From the NCBI GenBank assembly GCA_016946835.1, contig JACVTC010000136.1, forward strand, positions 107,501 through 171,500: 64,000 bases of DNA. The letters run 5' to 3'. This DNA is from Neocallimastix lanati (nom. inval.). Taxonomy: Eukaryota > Neocallimastigomycota > Neocallimastigomycetes > Neocallimastigales > Neocallimastigaceae. This document shows positions 26,248 to 38,580 of this stretch, piece after piece. Both the position numbers and the translations under genes were made by a program. Every line of letters starts with the position of its first letter. The first letter of the stretch is position 1. The notes under the pieces are model-generated. The model was not told the DNA's origin. It saw only the letters and a program-made list of their open reading frames with translations, and ran no database searches.

Positions 26248-26278
26248 ATTTAAAGATTTATTCTATTTTTAATTGAAA

Positions 26279-27085
26279 ATGTTAAACAAAAAAATATTAG
26301 CTCTCTTTTTAATTAGTATTTTAACTTTACAAGTTTTTGCTTCTCCATATAGATCATGGGAAGATGATGATTCTGATGAAGAAAGTAGTGAAGAAGACAG
26401 TTGGAATTGGAGATATAATCAAAGTAGAAACTCAAAACTTGTTATTAAAAGTGTAAGAGACAAAGAATTTAAGGAATATGGTAGAATTGTTGAAGGATAC
26501 AGTGTAAAAGAAATTCTTAAAACTCTTAAAAATGATACCCCTCTTCCAGATAATGTTGAATATGTTGCTGAAGATCCTAATTTAATGGCTACTTCAGAAA
26601 CTGAAGAACTTGGAACTAGTCTTTATGGAGGATTACCATTCCAATTTGGTTACTGTAATGGACACAACACAAAATTAAATTGTCTTGAATATCACAGAGA
26701 TAGTGAATACAACCTTGGAACAGAAGATTTCATTCTTCTTTTAGCTAAGCTTAGTGATGTTGAAAATGAAAAGATTGATTCTTCTAAAGTTAAAGCTTTC
26801 AGAGTTCCAAAAGGAGTTCTTGTTGAAGTATATGCTTCCACACTTCATTATGCACCATGTCATGTTGATCCATCAAAAGGATTCAAAGTTCTTGTTGCAC
26901 TTCCCAAAGGAACAAATGTTGGTACAACAGAAACAGCCAATAGAAATATTGATGATCGTAAACTCTTTGCTACCAACAAATGGCTCTTTGCTCACAAAGA
27001 AGCCACCTCAGAAGTTGAAAATGGAGCGTATATTGGAATTACTGGTAAAAACATTGATATTGCCAATCTTATCAAGAAACATTAA
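26279..27085 (+). CDS. Secreted DUF4867-like protein, copy 3
   Basis: Intronless, 268 residues, start ATG at 26279. It reads ALFLISIL in the signal peptide, EED in the acidic patch, TLKND for TLRND, and GKNIDIANLIKKH at the end; otherwise it equals the other copies. Last of the plus-strand trio; unit spacings are 2145 and 2072 bp. It is followed by a shared 3' flank and then by a further promoter-like remnant (about 27826, TAATTTTAATATCTAAAG) with no gene, as if a fourth unit had been lost. Confidence 0.85.
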   Translation: MLNKKILALFLISILTLQVFASPYRSWEDDDSDEESSEEDSWNWRYNQSRNSKLVIKSVRDKEFKEYGRIVEGYSVKEILKTLKNDTPLPDNVEYVAEDPNLMATSETEELGTSLYGGLPFQFGYCNGHNTKLNCLEYHRDSEYNLGTEDFILLLAKLSDVENEKIDSSKVKAFRVPKGVLVEVYASTLHYAPCHVDPSKGFKVLVALPKGTNVGTTETANRNIDDRKLFATNKWLFAHKEATSEVENGAYIGITGKNIDIANLIKKH

Positions 27086-28168
27086 ATATATAATTTAAGA
27101 ATTGTGGTGAAATAAATTTTAAAAGGTTTAATATATAAATTTACTAAACATGAAAACAAAAATCAAATTTTTATAAATTATATAATTATTTCTATTATAT
27201 GATATCTTATAATTATATCTAATTATAATAAAAATAATAATTATTATCATAATTATTATACTTAATTAGTATAAATTTGCTAAAATTTAAAAAAAAAATC
27301 AAATAAATAAATATTTATTTTTATTATATAATATGTTAAAATTATATCATATTTTATTAATTATTATCATATTTTAATAATTATTATCATAATTAATTAA
27401 AATATAAAATTTTTAAAAATGAAAACAAAAATCAAATAAATAATTATTAATTTTTATTATATAATATATTAAAGTTATATCTTATTTTAATGAAGATAAT
27501 AATTATTATCATAATTATTATAAATAAAAAAGTTTTTTTTTTAATAAATTAAATAAAAAATGAAGAAATATTTAATAAATAACAAAAAATTATGATAAAA
27601 CAAAATAAAAATAATTAAAAGCATTGAATTTTAATTATTAATAATTACATATATGATAAAAATATATATTATTATGTAAAAAAAATTTTTTTATGTATTT
27701 GCATGTTGATATTTGTTTAAAATCTAGTAAATCAACTGTAGTTTTAAAAATTCTCTAATGGAATATTTTTATATATAATAATTTATGGTATTATTATACA
27801 TTATTTGAAAATTTTATTACTTTGTACGGTACTATAATTTATAATTTTAATATCTAAAGTAGTTTATTTTACATTATTTTCTTTTTAATAATAAGATTTA
27901 TTAAAAAAAATTTGAGATTTTAAATAAAAAAGAATTTAATTAAAATGCAAGTAATCAATATTAAATATATATATATATAATTGTTAAATTTCAATATTTT
28001 TTATTATTTAGTATTTATAATACAAATAATAAAATATAAATTTATAAATTAAAAATATAATATAAATTTTAATAAATTTAATATAAAAATAAGAAATAAA
28101 TATAATTAATAAACTTTAATTTTAATTATAAATAATTATAAGTAATGATATTATATACTATTAAAAAA

Positions 28169-28205
<37 letters not shown>

Positions 28206-28349
28206 AAATATTAAATCCTTGTTATATACTTTTTATATTGTTAAAATTAAATTAAAAATTCTTTATGAATTAATATAAACAATAATTTATGATAATAATA
28301 TGTATAAAGTTAAAGAATTGTTTTTCCTAACATTATATATATATTTTTT
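27086..28349. other. AT-rich spacer with remnant of a further repeat unit
   Basis: Contains three imperfect copies of a roughly 120-bp block (ATAATTATTATCATAATTATT) at 27230-27520, a remnant of the DUF4867-unit upstream region near 27820-27890, and poly(T) at 28172-28204. No gene seen. Confidence 0.5.
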
Positions 28350-28413
28350 ACGTCCTGTGTGTACCGCCCTTTGACCTCCTCAAGACATGGGAATATTAAG
28401 GTACTCACAACAC
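28350..28413. repeat. GC-rich dispersed element, copy A (LTR-terminus-like)
   Basis: A 64-bp island that matches 54277-54334. Both begin ACKTCC, then CTGTGT, then CTCAAG, then GGAATATTRAGG and end TCACAACA. CTCAA can pair with TTRAG in both. The half from TGGGAATATT onward recalls the start of Ty1/copia LTRs, so it may be the edge of an old solo LTR. It sits 70 bp past the end of the ankyrin gene. Confidence 0.45.
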
Positions 28414-28481
28414 ATCGTTTTCATAATAGAGTAGTATCATTTTGAATTTTTCTGAATTCACCATTTAATTTTTTACTCTAC

Positions 28482-30416
28482 TTATATATCGCGTCTCGGT
28501 CTTTTAAATATTTTATTATCTGATTCATTTCCACTAGTACTTGTATAATATACTGATTCGTTATCCTTATCTTCTTTATTTATATTTTCCCCTTGTTCCA
28601 CTAAATATTTTATTATTGTTTCGTATCCTTTTCCACATGCAATATGTAATGGTATTTGTCCATTATTATCCTCTTTATTTATATTTGCACCTTGTTCTAC
28701 TAAATATTTTACAATAGTTTCATATCCTTTATCACATGCAATATGTAACGGTATTTGCCCATTATTATCCTCTTTATTAATATCTGCACCTTGTTCTACT
28801 AAATATTTTATTATACCTTCATATCCTTCGAGACATGCATAAAATAGCGGTGTTTTATTATATTTAGTTTCTTTGCTTATGTCTGCACCTTTTTTCACTA
28901 AATACTTTATTATATTTTCATTTCCATTTAAACATGCAATATGTAATGATATTAAATCATAACTATTATTTTTGTTTATTTTTGAACCTTGTTCTACTAG
29001 ATACTTTACTAGTGATTCATTTCCACTTCTACATGCATAAAATAACGGTGTTTCACCAATGTAATCTTCTTTATTAATATCCGCTCCTTGTTCCACTAAA
29101 TATTTGACCATTGCTTCATAACCTTTATTACAGGCATAAAATAACGGCGTTTTACCATATTTATCTTCTTTATTTATATTTCCACCTTGCTCTACTAAAT
29201 ATTTTACTAGAGTTTCATCTCCTTCGTTGCATGCAACACATAAAGGGACATGTTTATTTACATCAGCACCTTGTTCCACTAAATATTTTACTATAGGTTT
29301 GCATCCTTTATTACATGCAATATGTAATGGAGTTTTATCGTTCTCATCGGCTATATTTATATCTGCTCCGTGCTCCACTAAATATTTTACGATAGATTCA
29401 TTTCCACTTTCACATGCGTCAAATAATGGTGTTATACCTCCTTCTTTTTCATAATTGATATAAGCACCATGTTCCACTAAATATTTTACAATTGCTTCAT
29501 ATCCTTTCCAACATGCAATGTGTAAGGGTGATTCTCCATCATTCATATTAACTTTAAATATATCCGCTCCTTGTTCCAGTAAATATTTTATTATTGTTTC
29601 ATTTCCACTTCTACAAGCACATAATAGTGGTGTGTCATCGTACTCAATTTCTTTATTTATATCTGCTCCTTGTTCTACTAAGTATTTTACTATAATTTCA
29701 TTTCCACTTTTGATTGCATAAAATAATGGTGTTTCACCATTACCTTTTTCTTCATTTATATTTGCACCTTGTTCCACTAAATATTTTACAATAGTTTTAT
29801 TTCCTCGTTCACATGCATAAAAAAATGGTGTTTCATAATTCTCATTCGTTTTATTTATATCAGCTCCTTGTTCCACTACATATTTTACCATAAATATATT
29901 TTTTTTTTCGAAAGCAATTAATAAATATTTAAAACTAGAATCGTTCTGAATATTCTGATTATCTTTATTGTTTGTTGAAGAAATATAAAATTCTTTATTT
30001 GAAATTAGTTGATTAAAAACAGAACTTGATAGTGGTATTTTATTTTTATAATAAAATAGCAATTTATTTATAAATTCATTATCAAAAAATTTAAAGTTAT
30101 CAAATATAATATCCAGTAAATTAACATTATCATTTTTAAATAATTGTCTTATAAAAGTGGATGAAATATTTAAATATTTACTACAATTTTTCATTATAAA
30201 TTGTAATCTTTTTGAGGAAAGTTCATGTTTATTGTAAATTTCTAAAACAATGTTTTTTTGACAATTTTCATGGTTATTGTTTTTAATTAATTCTTTCAAT
30301 CCAATAATATCTTCATTTTCGATAACCTTTATGTAGGTGTCTATTTCATTTATATTTTCAACATCAATCTTATCTATGCTATTTTTATTTTCATCATTAA
30401 CCATTTTCAATAACAT
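28482..30416 (-). CDS. Ankyrin-repeat protein, 14 repeats
   Basis: Single-exon gene of 644 residues; start ATG at 30416 (MLLKMVNDENKN), with an alternative in-frame ATG four codons on (M5). Residues 1-165 are an N-terminal region without a recognised domain (Asn/Lys/Ile-rich, helical). From about residue 168 to 620 there are 14 consecutive ankyrin repeats of 33 residues with the pattern TPLFYAC..GNE.IVKYLVEQGADINKED. Repeat 7 is shortened by about five residues (QGADVNKHVPLC). The last segment, SVYYTSTSGNESDNK, is a degenerate half-repeat, followed by a basic end KIFKRPRRDI. The repeats are more alike than in conserved ankyrin proteins, which implies expansion by recent internal duplication. 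Such proteins are abundant in anaerobic fungi and bind protein partners; the partner cannot be told. No signal peptide or membrane segment. Confidence 0.9.
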   Translation of the reverse strand: MLLKMVNDENKNSIDKIDVENINEIDTYIKVIENEDIIGLKELIKNNNHENCQKNIVLEIYNKHELSSKRLQFIMKNCSKYLNISSTFIRQLFKNDNVNLLDIIFDNFKFFDNEFINKLLFYYKNKIPLSSSVFNQLISNKEFYISSTNNKDNQNIQNDSSFKYLLIAFEKKNIFMVKYVVEQGADINKTNENYETPFFYACERGNKTIVKYLVEQGANINEEKGNGETPLFYAIKSGNEIIVKYLVEQGADINKEIEYDDTPLLCACRSGNETIIKYLLEQGADIFKVNMNDGESPLHIACWKGYEAIVKYLVEHGAYINYEKEGGITPLFDACESGNESIVKYLVEHGADINIADENDKTPLHIACNKGCKPIVKYLVEQGADVNKHVPLCVACNEGDETLVKYLVEQGGNINKEDKYGKTPLFYACNKGYEAMVKYLVEQGADINKEDYIGETPLFYACRSGNESLVKYLVEQGSKINKNNSYDLISLHIACLNGNENIIKYLVKKGADISKETKYNKTPLFYACLEGYEGIIKYLVEQGADINKEDNNGQIPLHIACDKGYETIVKYLVEQGANINKEDNNGQIPLHIACGKGYETIIKYLVEQGENINKEDKDNESVYYTSTSGNESDNKIFKRPRRDI

Positions 30417-30466
30417 TTCATAATTTAAATTATAAAAAAAAAGTATTCATATTATTAATTATTCTT

Positions 30467-30501
<35 letters not shown>

Positions 30502-31745
30502 CTTATTTACTTACTTATTTACTTACTTACTTTTATAATAAGTACTTTATTTAGATATATAAATTAATTATTTAATTAAGTAATTAAAAATTTCTTTTTT
30601 AAAAAATAGTTATTAACTTTTATTCAGAAAAAATATTAAATTATAACTTTATATATTAATTAATAACATAAAAATATATTAGTTTAAAATGAATTAAATG
30701 ATAAAATAAATATAAAAATATATATTATATTAATATGAATTTAATGTAAAAAAAATGTGTATATATTTATTTCGTTTAAAACAAATATATAAAATATTCT
30801 TATGATATGAACTATTTAAAATATTTAGTATAAAAAGTATATGAAAATTATATATTTTTATAATAAATCCATTAAAAATATCAAAATAAAAATCTATAAA
30901 GAGAAAATAAAATATAAATTCATAAAAATTATTAATAATAAATTTATTGTTAACTTTTTTTTATATTCAATATAAATTTTTTTAATAGAAATAATTTATA
31001 ATTATATATTATATTATTTTCTTGCATTTTTTTAGAATAAATATTTTAAATAATTTATTAATTATTTATATATTTATGTATATTTAATTTTTATATACAA
31101 GTATATTTCATTTTACTTATTCTTTTTCTTTTAGCTATTTTTTTCTTTTTACTTGTTTTATAATTTAAAATAAAAATTAATTTAAGTTCATTAAATAAAA
31201 ATTTATAAATACATAAATAATTTGTTTTTTTATCAAAAATAAAAATCCAATTTGTATCTAATTTTATATATAAATTATTTTTTCAAAAAAATTATAAAAT
31301 TTCATTTGGTTATGCTGAATTTTTATACATGTTTATTATTGAAATTAATTTATTAATAAATTAAAACTAAACACTCAATGTACAAAAACTTCAACTTAGT
31401 AACTGGGTTTATATCAAGAATTAAATACAATATGCAATTCAATACCTCTTTTAATATTATATTAAAAATTAAAAAAAAAAAATTAAAATGAAGAATTAAT
31501 TTACATATATATCAATATAGAATTATTATAATAAATTTTAAAATTAGAAATAATTAAAATAATAATGAAAAATAACACATATAATAATATTTTTTTTATT
31601 ATTATTATTATATGTATTATTATTATAATAAAATAATAATATGAATTGACATTTTTACATTTTTATTAAAATAAATCAGAAATTGATTTTTAATAAAAAT
31701 ATAAGTTCAAATGATATTTATAATTATATCACGATAAATTACGAA

Positions 31746-31784
<39 letters not shown>

Positions 31785-32500
31785 TACCCAAATAAAATAA
31801 TTAATAACTATATAAATATTTCTATATGGACAATTTGAAATAAATATTATTTATTTATATTGTAAAATAAAATTTATTTATTATTTCCCATTTAATAATG
31901 GAAATAATTAAATACATTATTTATATAATAAATTTCAAATAATACTAATCCTTATAATTAATATTTAAACAAAATGAAACTAACCATAAAAGTATCATTC
32001 AAAATTTACAATATTTTTAAATAAGTTATTCATTTTGTTTTTATATTTAATAAGTAATCTTTATTATTAATACCATTCTTATTCATGTATTAAAAAGAAA
32101 CAAGCACAAAATAAATAAGAATATATTTTATTATATTATTTTTGTTTTATTAATAATTTATATTCAATTACAATATATTTGTATATATCAATAGATATAT
32201 TTATTAAAATTTTATGATCATATTTGATATATCATGAATTTACATATTAATTTGTGTGTAATTTATTTACTTCATTTATACTAATTAACTAATTTATTTA
32301 AAAAAAGAATTGCAATTGATTTATTTATTTAAATAATAAACATAAAAATATTTTATCAATAATTCTCTATTATTTAGCTTTTTTTAAGCTTTATATATAT
32401 ATATATATATATCTTTTAAAAAATTTCCTTTTTTTTTTTTATTTATTTGTTTATTTTATAGATAAATAGAACTACTTTTTAATTAATACTAATAATTAAT
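30417..32500. other. AT-rich spacer
   Basis: Upstream of the ankyrin gene. It contains (ATTT)n at 30466-30500 and poly(T) at 31750-31783. No coding frame, tRNA or structured RNA recognised. Confidence 0.6.
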
Positions 32501-32827
32501 CTAAGTTTCTTCTTCTTCATTCTTATAGTTACATCTTTCAATTTCTTTGTGAATTTCATCAATCTTTTCATTAGTTAACTTGTGGAATGAAATAATAACA
32601 ATCATAATAATCATTAAAATAGCTGGAATGACTACTATAGTCCAATGAATACCTTCTTGAGCAGCTCTAGATTGGTTAGGCATACCGTAGAGGTAACTAA
32701 CAGAAGTATTGTGGACATTCATATAACTGAAAACAGTAATGAAGTATAAGGCAATAACAGGTGGTAGTCCGTTATGAATGAATTCAATCCGTAAGTCACC
32801 GGCAACAATTATGGATGGCACGTTCTA
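32501..32827 (-). pseudogene. C-terminal fragment of a GPH/MelB-type sugar:cation symporter
   Basis: About 106 residues open to a stop at 32501-32503, with no proper start; a stop codon lies directly upstream of the fragment. It contains a membrane segment (PVIALYFITVFSYM), a QEGIHWTI loop, a second membrane segment (VVIPAILMIIMIVIISF), and the cytoplasmic tail HKLTNEKIDEIHKEIE, which is very like the '+LtdEky.eI.keie' tail of bacterial glycoside-pentoside-hexuronide symporters. A whole protein would have about 12 membrane segments and 450 or more residues; only the last two are here. A head fragment of the same family lies on the same strand at 53135-53417. Likely bacterial origin, as for other sugar transporters of gut fungi (inference). 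Confidence 0.6.
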
Positions 32828-33600
32828 AGGTAGTCTTCACTGGAACTCTTATGAAGATCGACGAATCTAATGAAGAAATGTTTTAACTACCTTTATTACC
32901 AGCTTATTAAAATCCTCAAAAAAAATTTTTTTTAATTTAAATAAGTCTTTTTTTTCTCCAAAAAAATAAAAATAAAAATATATATAATTTTAAATTCTAT
33001 AAGAATTGAATTAAATATTAAAATATATAAATTAATTTTTTATATATTTTGTATTTAGTTTATTATTTTATTAATATTTTATTTTAATTATAATATTTAT
33101 ATTATAAAAATTTAAATGTAAATAGAATCTATACAATAAATATATTATTTTATTTATTCATGGTTTATTAAAAAGAGTTGCATATATATAATATAATAAA
33201 AAACATGTGTGATATAACTTTAAAATTTTCGTTCGACTTTTTCTTATAATAAGATCAAAAAAAAAAAAAAAAAAAAAAACATAATAAATTAAGAAAATTT
33301 TGTATTGTATATTTGACATAATTTTTAAAAACTGTACTTTCAATATTAAATTCTACGTATTACATTAATGTATTGATACTATTTTAAGTATCATTGATTT
33401 TTATAGTTGATTTCCTCAATTGATTTTTTCTTTGTGTATCTTATTAAAATGAATTTTCTTTTTTAGAGGTTCCATGTAATTAATTACTATTTCTTTGGAA
33501 TAATTTAAATATCATAATATATTTTTAAGGGATTTTATTGGAAGATTTTTTTTTTTATTAAGAAAATAAGAAATTTAACATTTTTTCCCCTTTAATATAT
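32828..33600. other. AT-rich spacer
   Basis: Mostly A/T with a poly(A) run at 33257-33278. The first 80 bases keep coding-like composition and may be a remnant of the preceding symporter fragment. No gene recognised. Confidence 0.5.
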
Positions 33601-34440
33601 ATTAGTTTGATGAAATAGGATTGTAAACATTTTGTGAAATGTTTATGGAAAAGTAGGGTTGAATTGAGCTATTGAAAAAATATCAAGGTTAGGAATTGAT
33701 TTGAAAATCAGCTTTTCCTATAGTCTGTGGTAATTGCTTCTTCAATTTCATCAAAAATGGTAAGTTTTTGATTTTCAATTGGAATTTTAAAGATTACATT
33801 TGAGTTAAATCCGAATCGACTATTAAAAATACTCATATTAGTTTAATTTAATTAGTATCCTCAATTAAAACATTAAAAGGATTTAAAGAAAAATTAGTAA
33901 ATTTTTCTGTGAATAATTTTTTTTGTGGTATATTTGGATTTATATTTGGATTATCAGTTTATTCGGAATGTACTAATTAGACATAATTTATTTGTTTACC
34001 CTTTAGTAGTCGAGATTCTAAAATTGTTCATACTTAATTATAGACTTCTTAACTATTGAAGTTAAATTTGTCTAATGGGTTCAGGCTGATTTTTCTTATA
34101 AAATTTTTACAAATAAATATTTGAACTTTTTCTTCATCTGAGCATTTAAGCTGCCATATCAATATTATTAAAGACTTTGTTGGGATTTTAAAACTAAGTG
34201 TGAGTTTGATTTATAATAATCTGACTTTATTCATTGTGATTTGGGCATATTTGAAAAAATTTTCGAGTATTTTCAAGAATCCATACCAATTATTTTATAC
34301 TTATTTGTATGATAAATATTTGTTATTAAATATTCTGCAATTTCTTTGGTTATATACAGAAGAAAACAATTTATATTTATTCTTCAATTATATGACAGAA
34401 GTTATTGAGAAAATGTTCAAACTATCCTGCTAATTGATCT
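33600..34440. other. Decayed coding-like region, unidentified
   Basis: GC content and codon-like texture are clearly higher than in the flanks. An open frame on the plus strand at 34200-34433 (MSLIYNNLTLFIVIWAYL, ending EVIEKMFKLSC) may be real or fortuitous. The minus strand has short stretches such as DNPNINPNIPQKKLF. No family could be named. It is probably a relic of a transposon or of a lost gene. Confidence 0.3.
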
Positions 34441-35040
34441 ACATTTTAAAAATATAATATATGTGCATATTAAAAATATTATTAATTATTAAATAAATTA
34501 AATGTAAATTTTTTTATAATTTAGTATAATATTATAGATAAAAAATGTAAAATATAATGAATACAATTTGGAATTATGAAGTATATTACGTTAAAAACTA
34601 CATTTTTTGAAATATAATATAATTTGTAAATTAGATTATTGAGTAATTATATAAACTTTATTAATATATTTTATTATTATAAAATATATTAATAAAGCTT
34701 ATATAAATATATATAAATATATATATATATTTTTTTGGAGACACTGACCTCCCAAATAAATTAAATTAAAAAAAAATATAAAAAAAATTCAATAAATAAT
34801 TTGAATTTATAATTTTAAATTTAAAAATTATGCTCATTTATATAAATTAGATGGAAAATACAATAAATAATGTCAATTCATAAAGTGCAAAAAATAATTT
34901 AAATATTAACTTAAAATGAAAAAGTAATTTAAATTTTACTTAAATAAGTAAGTATCAAATAATAAACAGTAATAAAAATGAAATTTAAATTAAGGTTTTT
35001 CTACTCTTTCTGATAAAGTTAGAAAAAATTAAATTGAATT
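34441..35040. other. AT-rich spacer
   Basis: No gene seen. A short less AT-rich patch GGAGACACTGACCTCCC lies at 34737-34753. Confidence 0.5.
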
Positions 35041-35350
35041 CATATGTCTTTAAAAGTAAACTTGGAAAGTAAACTTGGTAACGAATGTAATAAAAATGAA
35101 GATTGCTTAAGTGGCAAATGAATTAATAAATTTTGTTATGGAAGTATGGAAGTGTTAATGAACATCCTACAAGCCTCTTTACATATGAAAATACAAAAAG
35201 TTATTATAGAAAAAATACTAATTGTGTGTGAGTGGTGATTGTCCAAACCATTTTATTAAATAGTGTTATTTACAAAATTAAATAACTTTAAATTCAACGT
35301 CATCACAAAGTTAATACTAAACCCACAATAAGGATGATACATTGGTTACC
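35041..35350 (+). pseudogene. Relic of a Cys-rich secreted-type protein
   Basis: Plus-strand pieces KLGNECNKNEDCLSGK, INKFCYGS, and then in another frame VNEHPTSLFTYENTKSYYRK and NTNCVSGDCP. The pattern C-N-K-N-x-D-C-x-S-G-K-C is common in small secreted cysteine-rich proteins of anaerobic fungi (from memory). The reading frame is broken by an in-frame TGA right after LSGK (where Cys would be expected) and by a shift near 35150. No start or signal peptide was found. Confidence 0.4.
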
Positions 35351-36099
35351 CCAATATTTACAATTGGGCTATTACTAAACTTTTCAAACTGTATATACAT
35401 ATATATATAATTAAATAAACTCGTAAATATAAACAAATGATTTCAAGAAGCTTCAATATTATAAAACAAATTATATACAAATTACAAGTTATATATTTCG
35501 ATGAAGTTTTTAAATTTACCGGATATAAAATTTCGAAACTATAATAATAAAAATTAAATATTTTCATTAATTAGTTTCAGTACAATTCAAAGTGTATGGA
35601 TACTTTGACATAATAAACAAACAATAATCAAAATATAATTAAAATTAAAAGCAAAATTATTTGATTGAATATTTTATATTGAATTTAAATATGAATTATA
35701 ATATTATTTATATTTTAGACTATAATTTTATATTAATAATAATAAAATAAAAATTTTATAATAATAATAACAAAATAATACAAAAAATTTTAAAATAATA
35801 ATAATAATAATAAGAAATATATTTAATAATAATAAAAAGAACATCTTCTAAAAAGGTTGGATATGAGCCGGATCATTTATTAGAAATATAATATTTTAGA
35901 AGAATTAAAAATTTAATTTAAAATAAATTAAACAATAAAGTTTGGTCAAAAAAACTTCCATATAAATATTTTTATTAAATATTAAGGAAAATTAAATTTA
36001 GTTAAAAAAAAAAAAAAGTAACTTAAAAAATAAAAAAAATTTTTTTTCTTCATAAAAATATAAAATAATTTAAAATAATAATAAAAGCTTAAATAAATG

Positions 36100-36141
<42 letters not shown>

Positions 36142-36276
36142 TTAATATATATATATAAGAAAATCAATTCGAAATTTAATAAAATAATTTACTATAATAC
36201 AATTAATATATTTTTATAATTTTTTTTTATAAAAAATAATTTTATCTAAATATAGAATATATATAAAAAAAAAGTT
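35351..36276. other. AT-rich spacer with long poly(A)
   Basis: Promoter-side flank of the GCP5 gene. It contains poly(A) of about 38 at 36101-36139. No coding signal beyond chance frames. Confidence 0.6.
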
Positions 36277-36907
36277 ATGTCAACGATAAAAAAGGATTAT
36301 TATGAACTTTTAAAACCATTAGTTTATACAATTACCGGAATTGAAGTAATATTTTATTTTGGATATAAAATATAACAAATAAATTAATGATAATAAAAAA
36401 AAAGAATTCGAAAATAATAATTAATATCCATTTTAAATTTTGAAATCAATAAAAATAAAAAAATTCATTATTAAACAATAGGAAGATTCAAAAGAATTTA
36501 AAGATATAACCAATAAATTAATTGAAAAATTAAGATTTAATACCTATACTTTAGCAAGTCCAAAATATGTAAAAGATTCATATGATGGGTGAATAATAAA
36601 TAAATAAAATTGCAATTTAAATAATATATTTAAATAGAAATATTTATTATAAAAAAAAAAAAAAAAGAATTTTAACATTTTTAATTTATAATGTAAAATG
36701 TGAATTTTCAAAATAATAATATAAAAATTTTAATAAAGTATTATTGAAAAATTTAAAATTTCAGCACAAGAAAAAAGTGCAGAAGATTTAAAAAAATTTC
36801 TTAATATATTAGAAAAGAAAACTGAACAAAAGGTATTAATAGATATTGATATTAATTATTATTATTATTATTATCATTATTTTGTTTTATAAATATATTT
36901 GTACATA

Positions 36908-36938
<31 letters not shown>

Positions 36939-38261
36939 ATTTTTTTTTTTTTTTTTTTTTTCTAATTTAAAATATAATAAATATTTATCAGAATTTTTAT
37001 AATAATAAAGTAATTAAAAATAAACATACAAAATTTTTTTTTAATTTTTTGTCATTAAAATCAATTTATCTTAGAAAAATTCAAAAATTCCTGAAATTTT
37101 AACTCTATTTCTAAATTTATCAAAATCTCCAACTCACCATTTTTATAATTCACATTATTTCAATGAAAAAGAAAAAAAAGAAGAAAAAGAGTTAACATGG
37201 GAAGATATATTGAAAGACGAACCTTTAACAGGAGATCATTGGAAAATACCGAGTTATTCTAGTGATTCTTCTTCTGATACCCAGATTTTTGATGTTGAAT
37301 TAATTGACTATAATACTAATAATACTAGTAAAAATGAAACTTCATTTCAAAAAAATGAATTTCTTACCAAGGAAATAGATTCGATGAGTTCTATTGAAAC
37401 AAACAGTGATAATAATAATAATAATTATAATAATAATGATTTTGATATTAATAATGAATTTGATAATACCAATGAAACATTACATATTAATGATATGAAT
37501 ATAGATATAGATAATTCTTATACAGTGAAGTATTCAATTCTCAACCTTTAATTTTCATTAAATGAATGTTATAATGAAATTTTTGTAAAAATATTTATAT
37601 TAATATATATATATATATTTTTTTTTGTAATATTTTAAAAAAATATATCAATAATGAACAGCATGTAAAATCAGAGAATTTAAAAATTTTTGGTGAAAGT
37701 CAATATTGGAATCATGTTAATAATTTAAACAAACCAGAATGTAATTATTAAAACTTTGTTATGGTTATAAAATAAATTTTAATATAAAATTTTTTATAAA
37801 TAAATACCAATTATATATATAATTAATTATACTATTTATTTATATTCATAAAATCAAGCAAATATAAAATTTGACATTTCCAATCCATATACATTAGGTA
37901 TACATTATAAATTGAATTTCAAAAAATAAAACTGTAATAAATAATATTAAAAGTTATTTATAAATATATATAAATTATGACTATAATCATAATTATAATA
38001 ATTATAAAAATGATGATTATACCAATTATAATAATAATAACAATGATAATATTTATTAACATTTATCAAAATTTAATTATCAAAATAAAAAAGAAATAGG
38101 AATAATTCAAGGTATAAAAGAAAATAGTAAAATGATTCCTGATCTATTATTAGAAACAAATTATGTTAATGAAGCCGACATCATTCGAGAAATATTGTTT
38201 ATGTTATTAGGATTAGATACAGTTTTTTTCCAATATGATAAAAATAATAATGTTAAAGTAA

Positions 38262-38303
<42 letters not shown>

Positions 38304-38545
38304 AAGGAAAGAAAAATAAAATAAAAAGAAGATATAATTAATATAAATAAAGAATTATATATTAATATATAAATATATATATATATATTTAAAAAAAAAA
38401 GGTTAATCAAAACTTATCACTTAAACATTTAACCACAAGTTGTATTAATCAAATTATTGAATATTTTACTGATAAAGGATCTAAAATTAAAGATTTACGA
38501 ATATTTGTTTCAAAGTAAGTAAAATATTTAAATTCATATAGATAA

Positions 38546-38580
<35 letters not shown>

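Noticed and set aside
27230-27520. Block of similar ATTATTATCATAATTATT units, looked at as a CRISPR-like array
   Set aside because: Units are imperfect, spacers are not unique and the genome is eukaryotic; ordinary low-complexity duplication.
29111-29721. Three short plus-strand frames inside the ankyrin gene
   Set aside because: Antisense shadows of a repetitive gene; they repeat with the 99-bp period of the ankyrin units.
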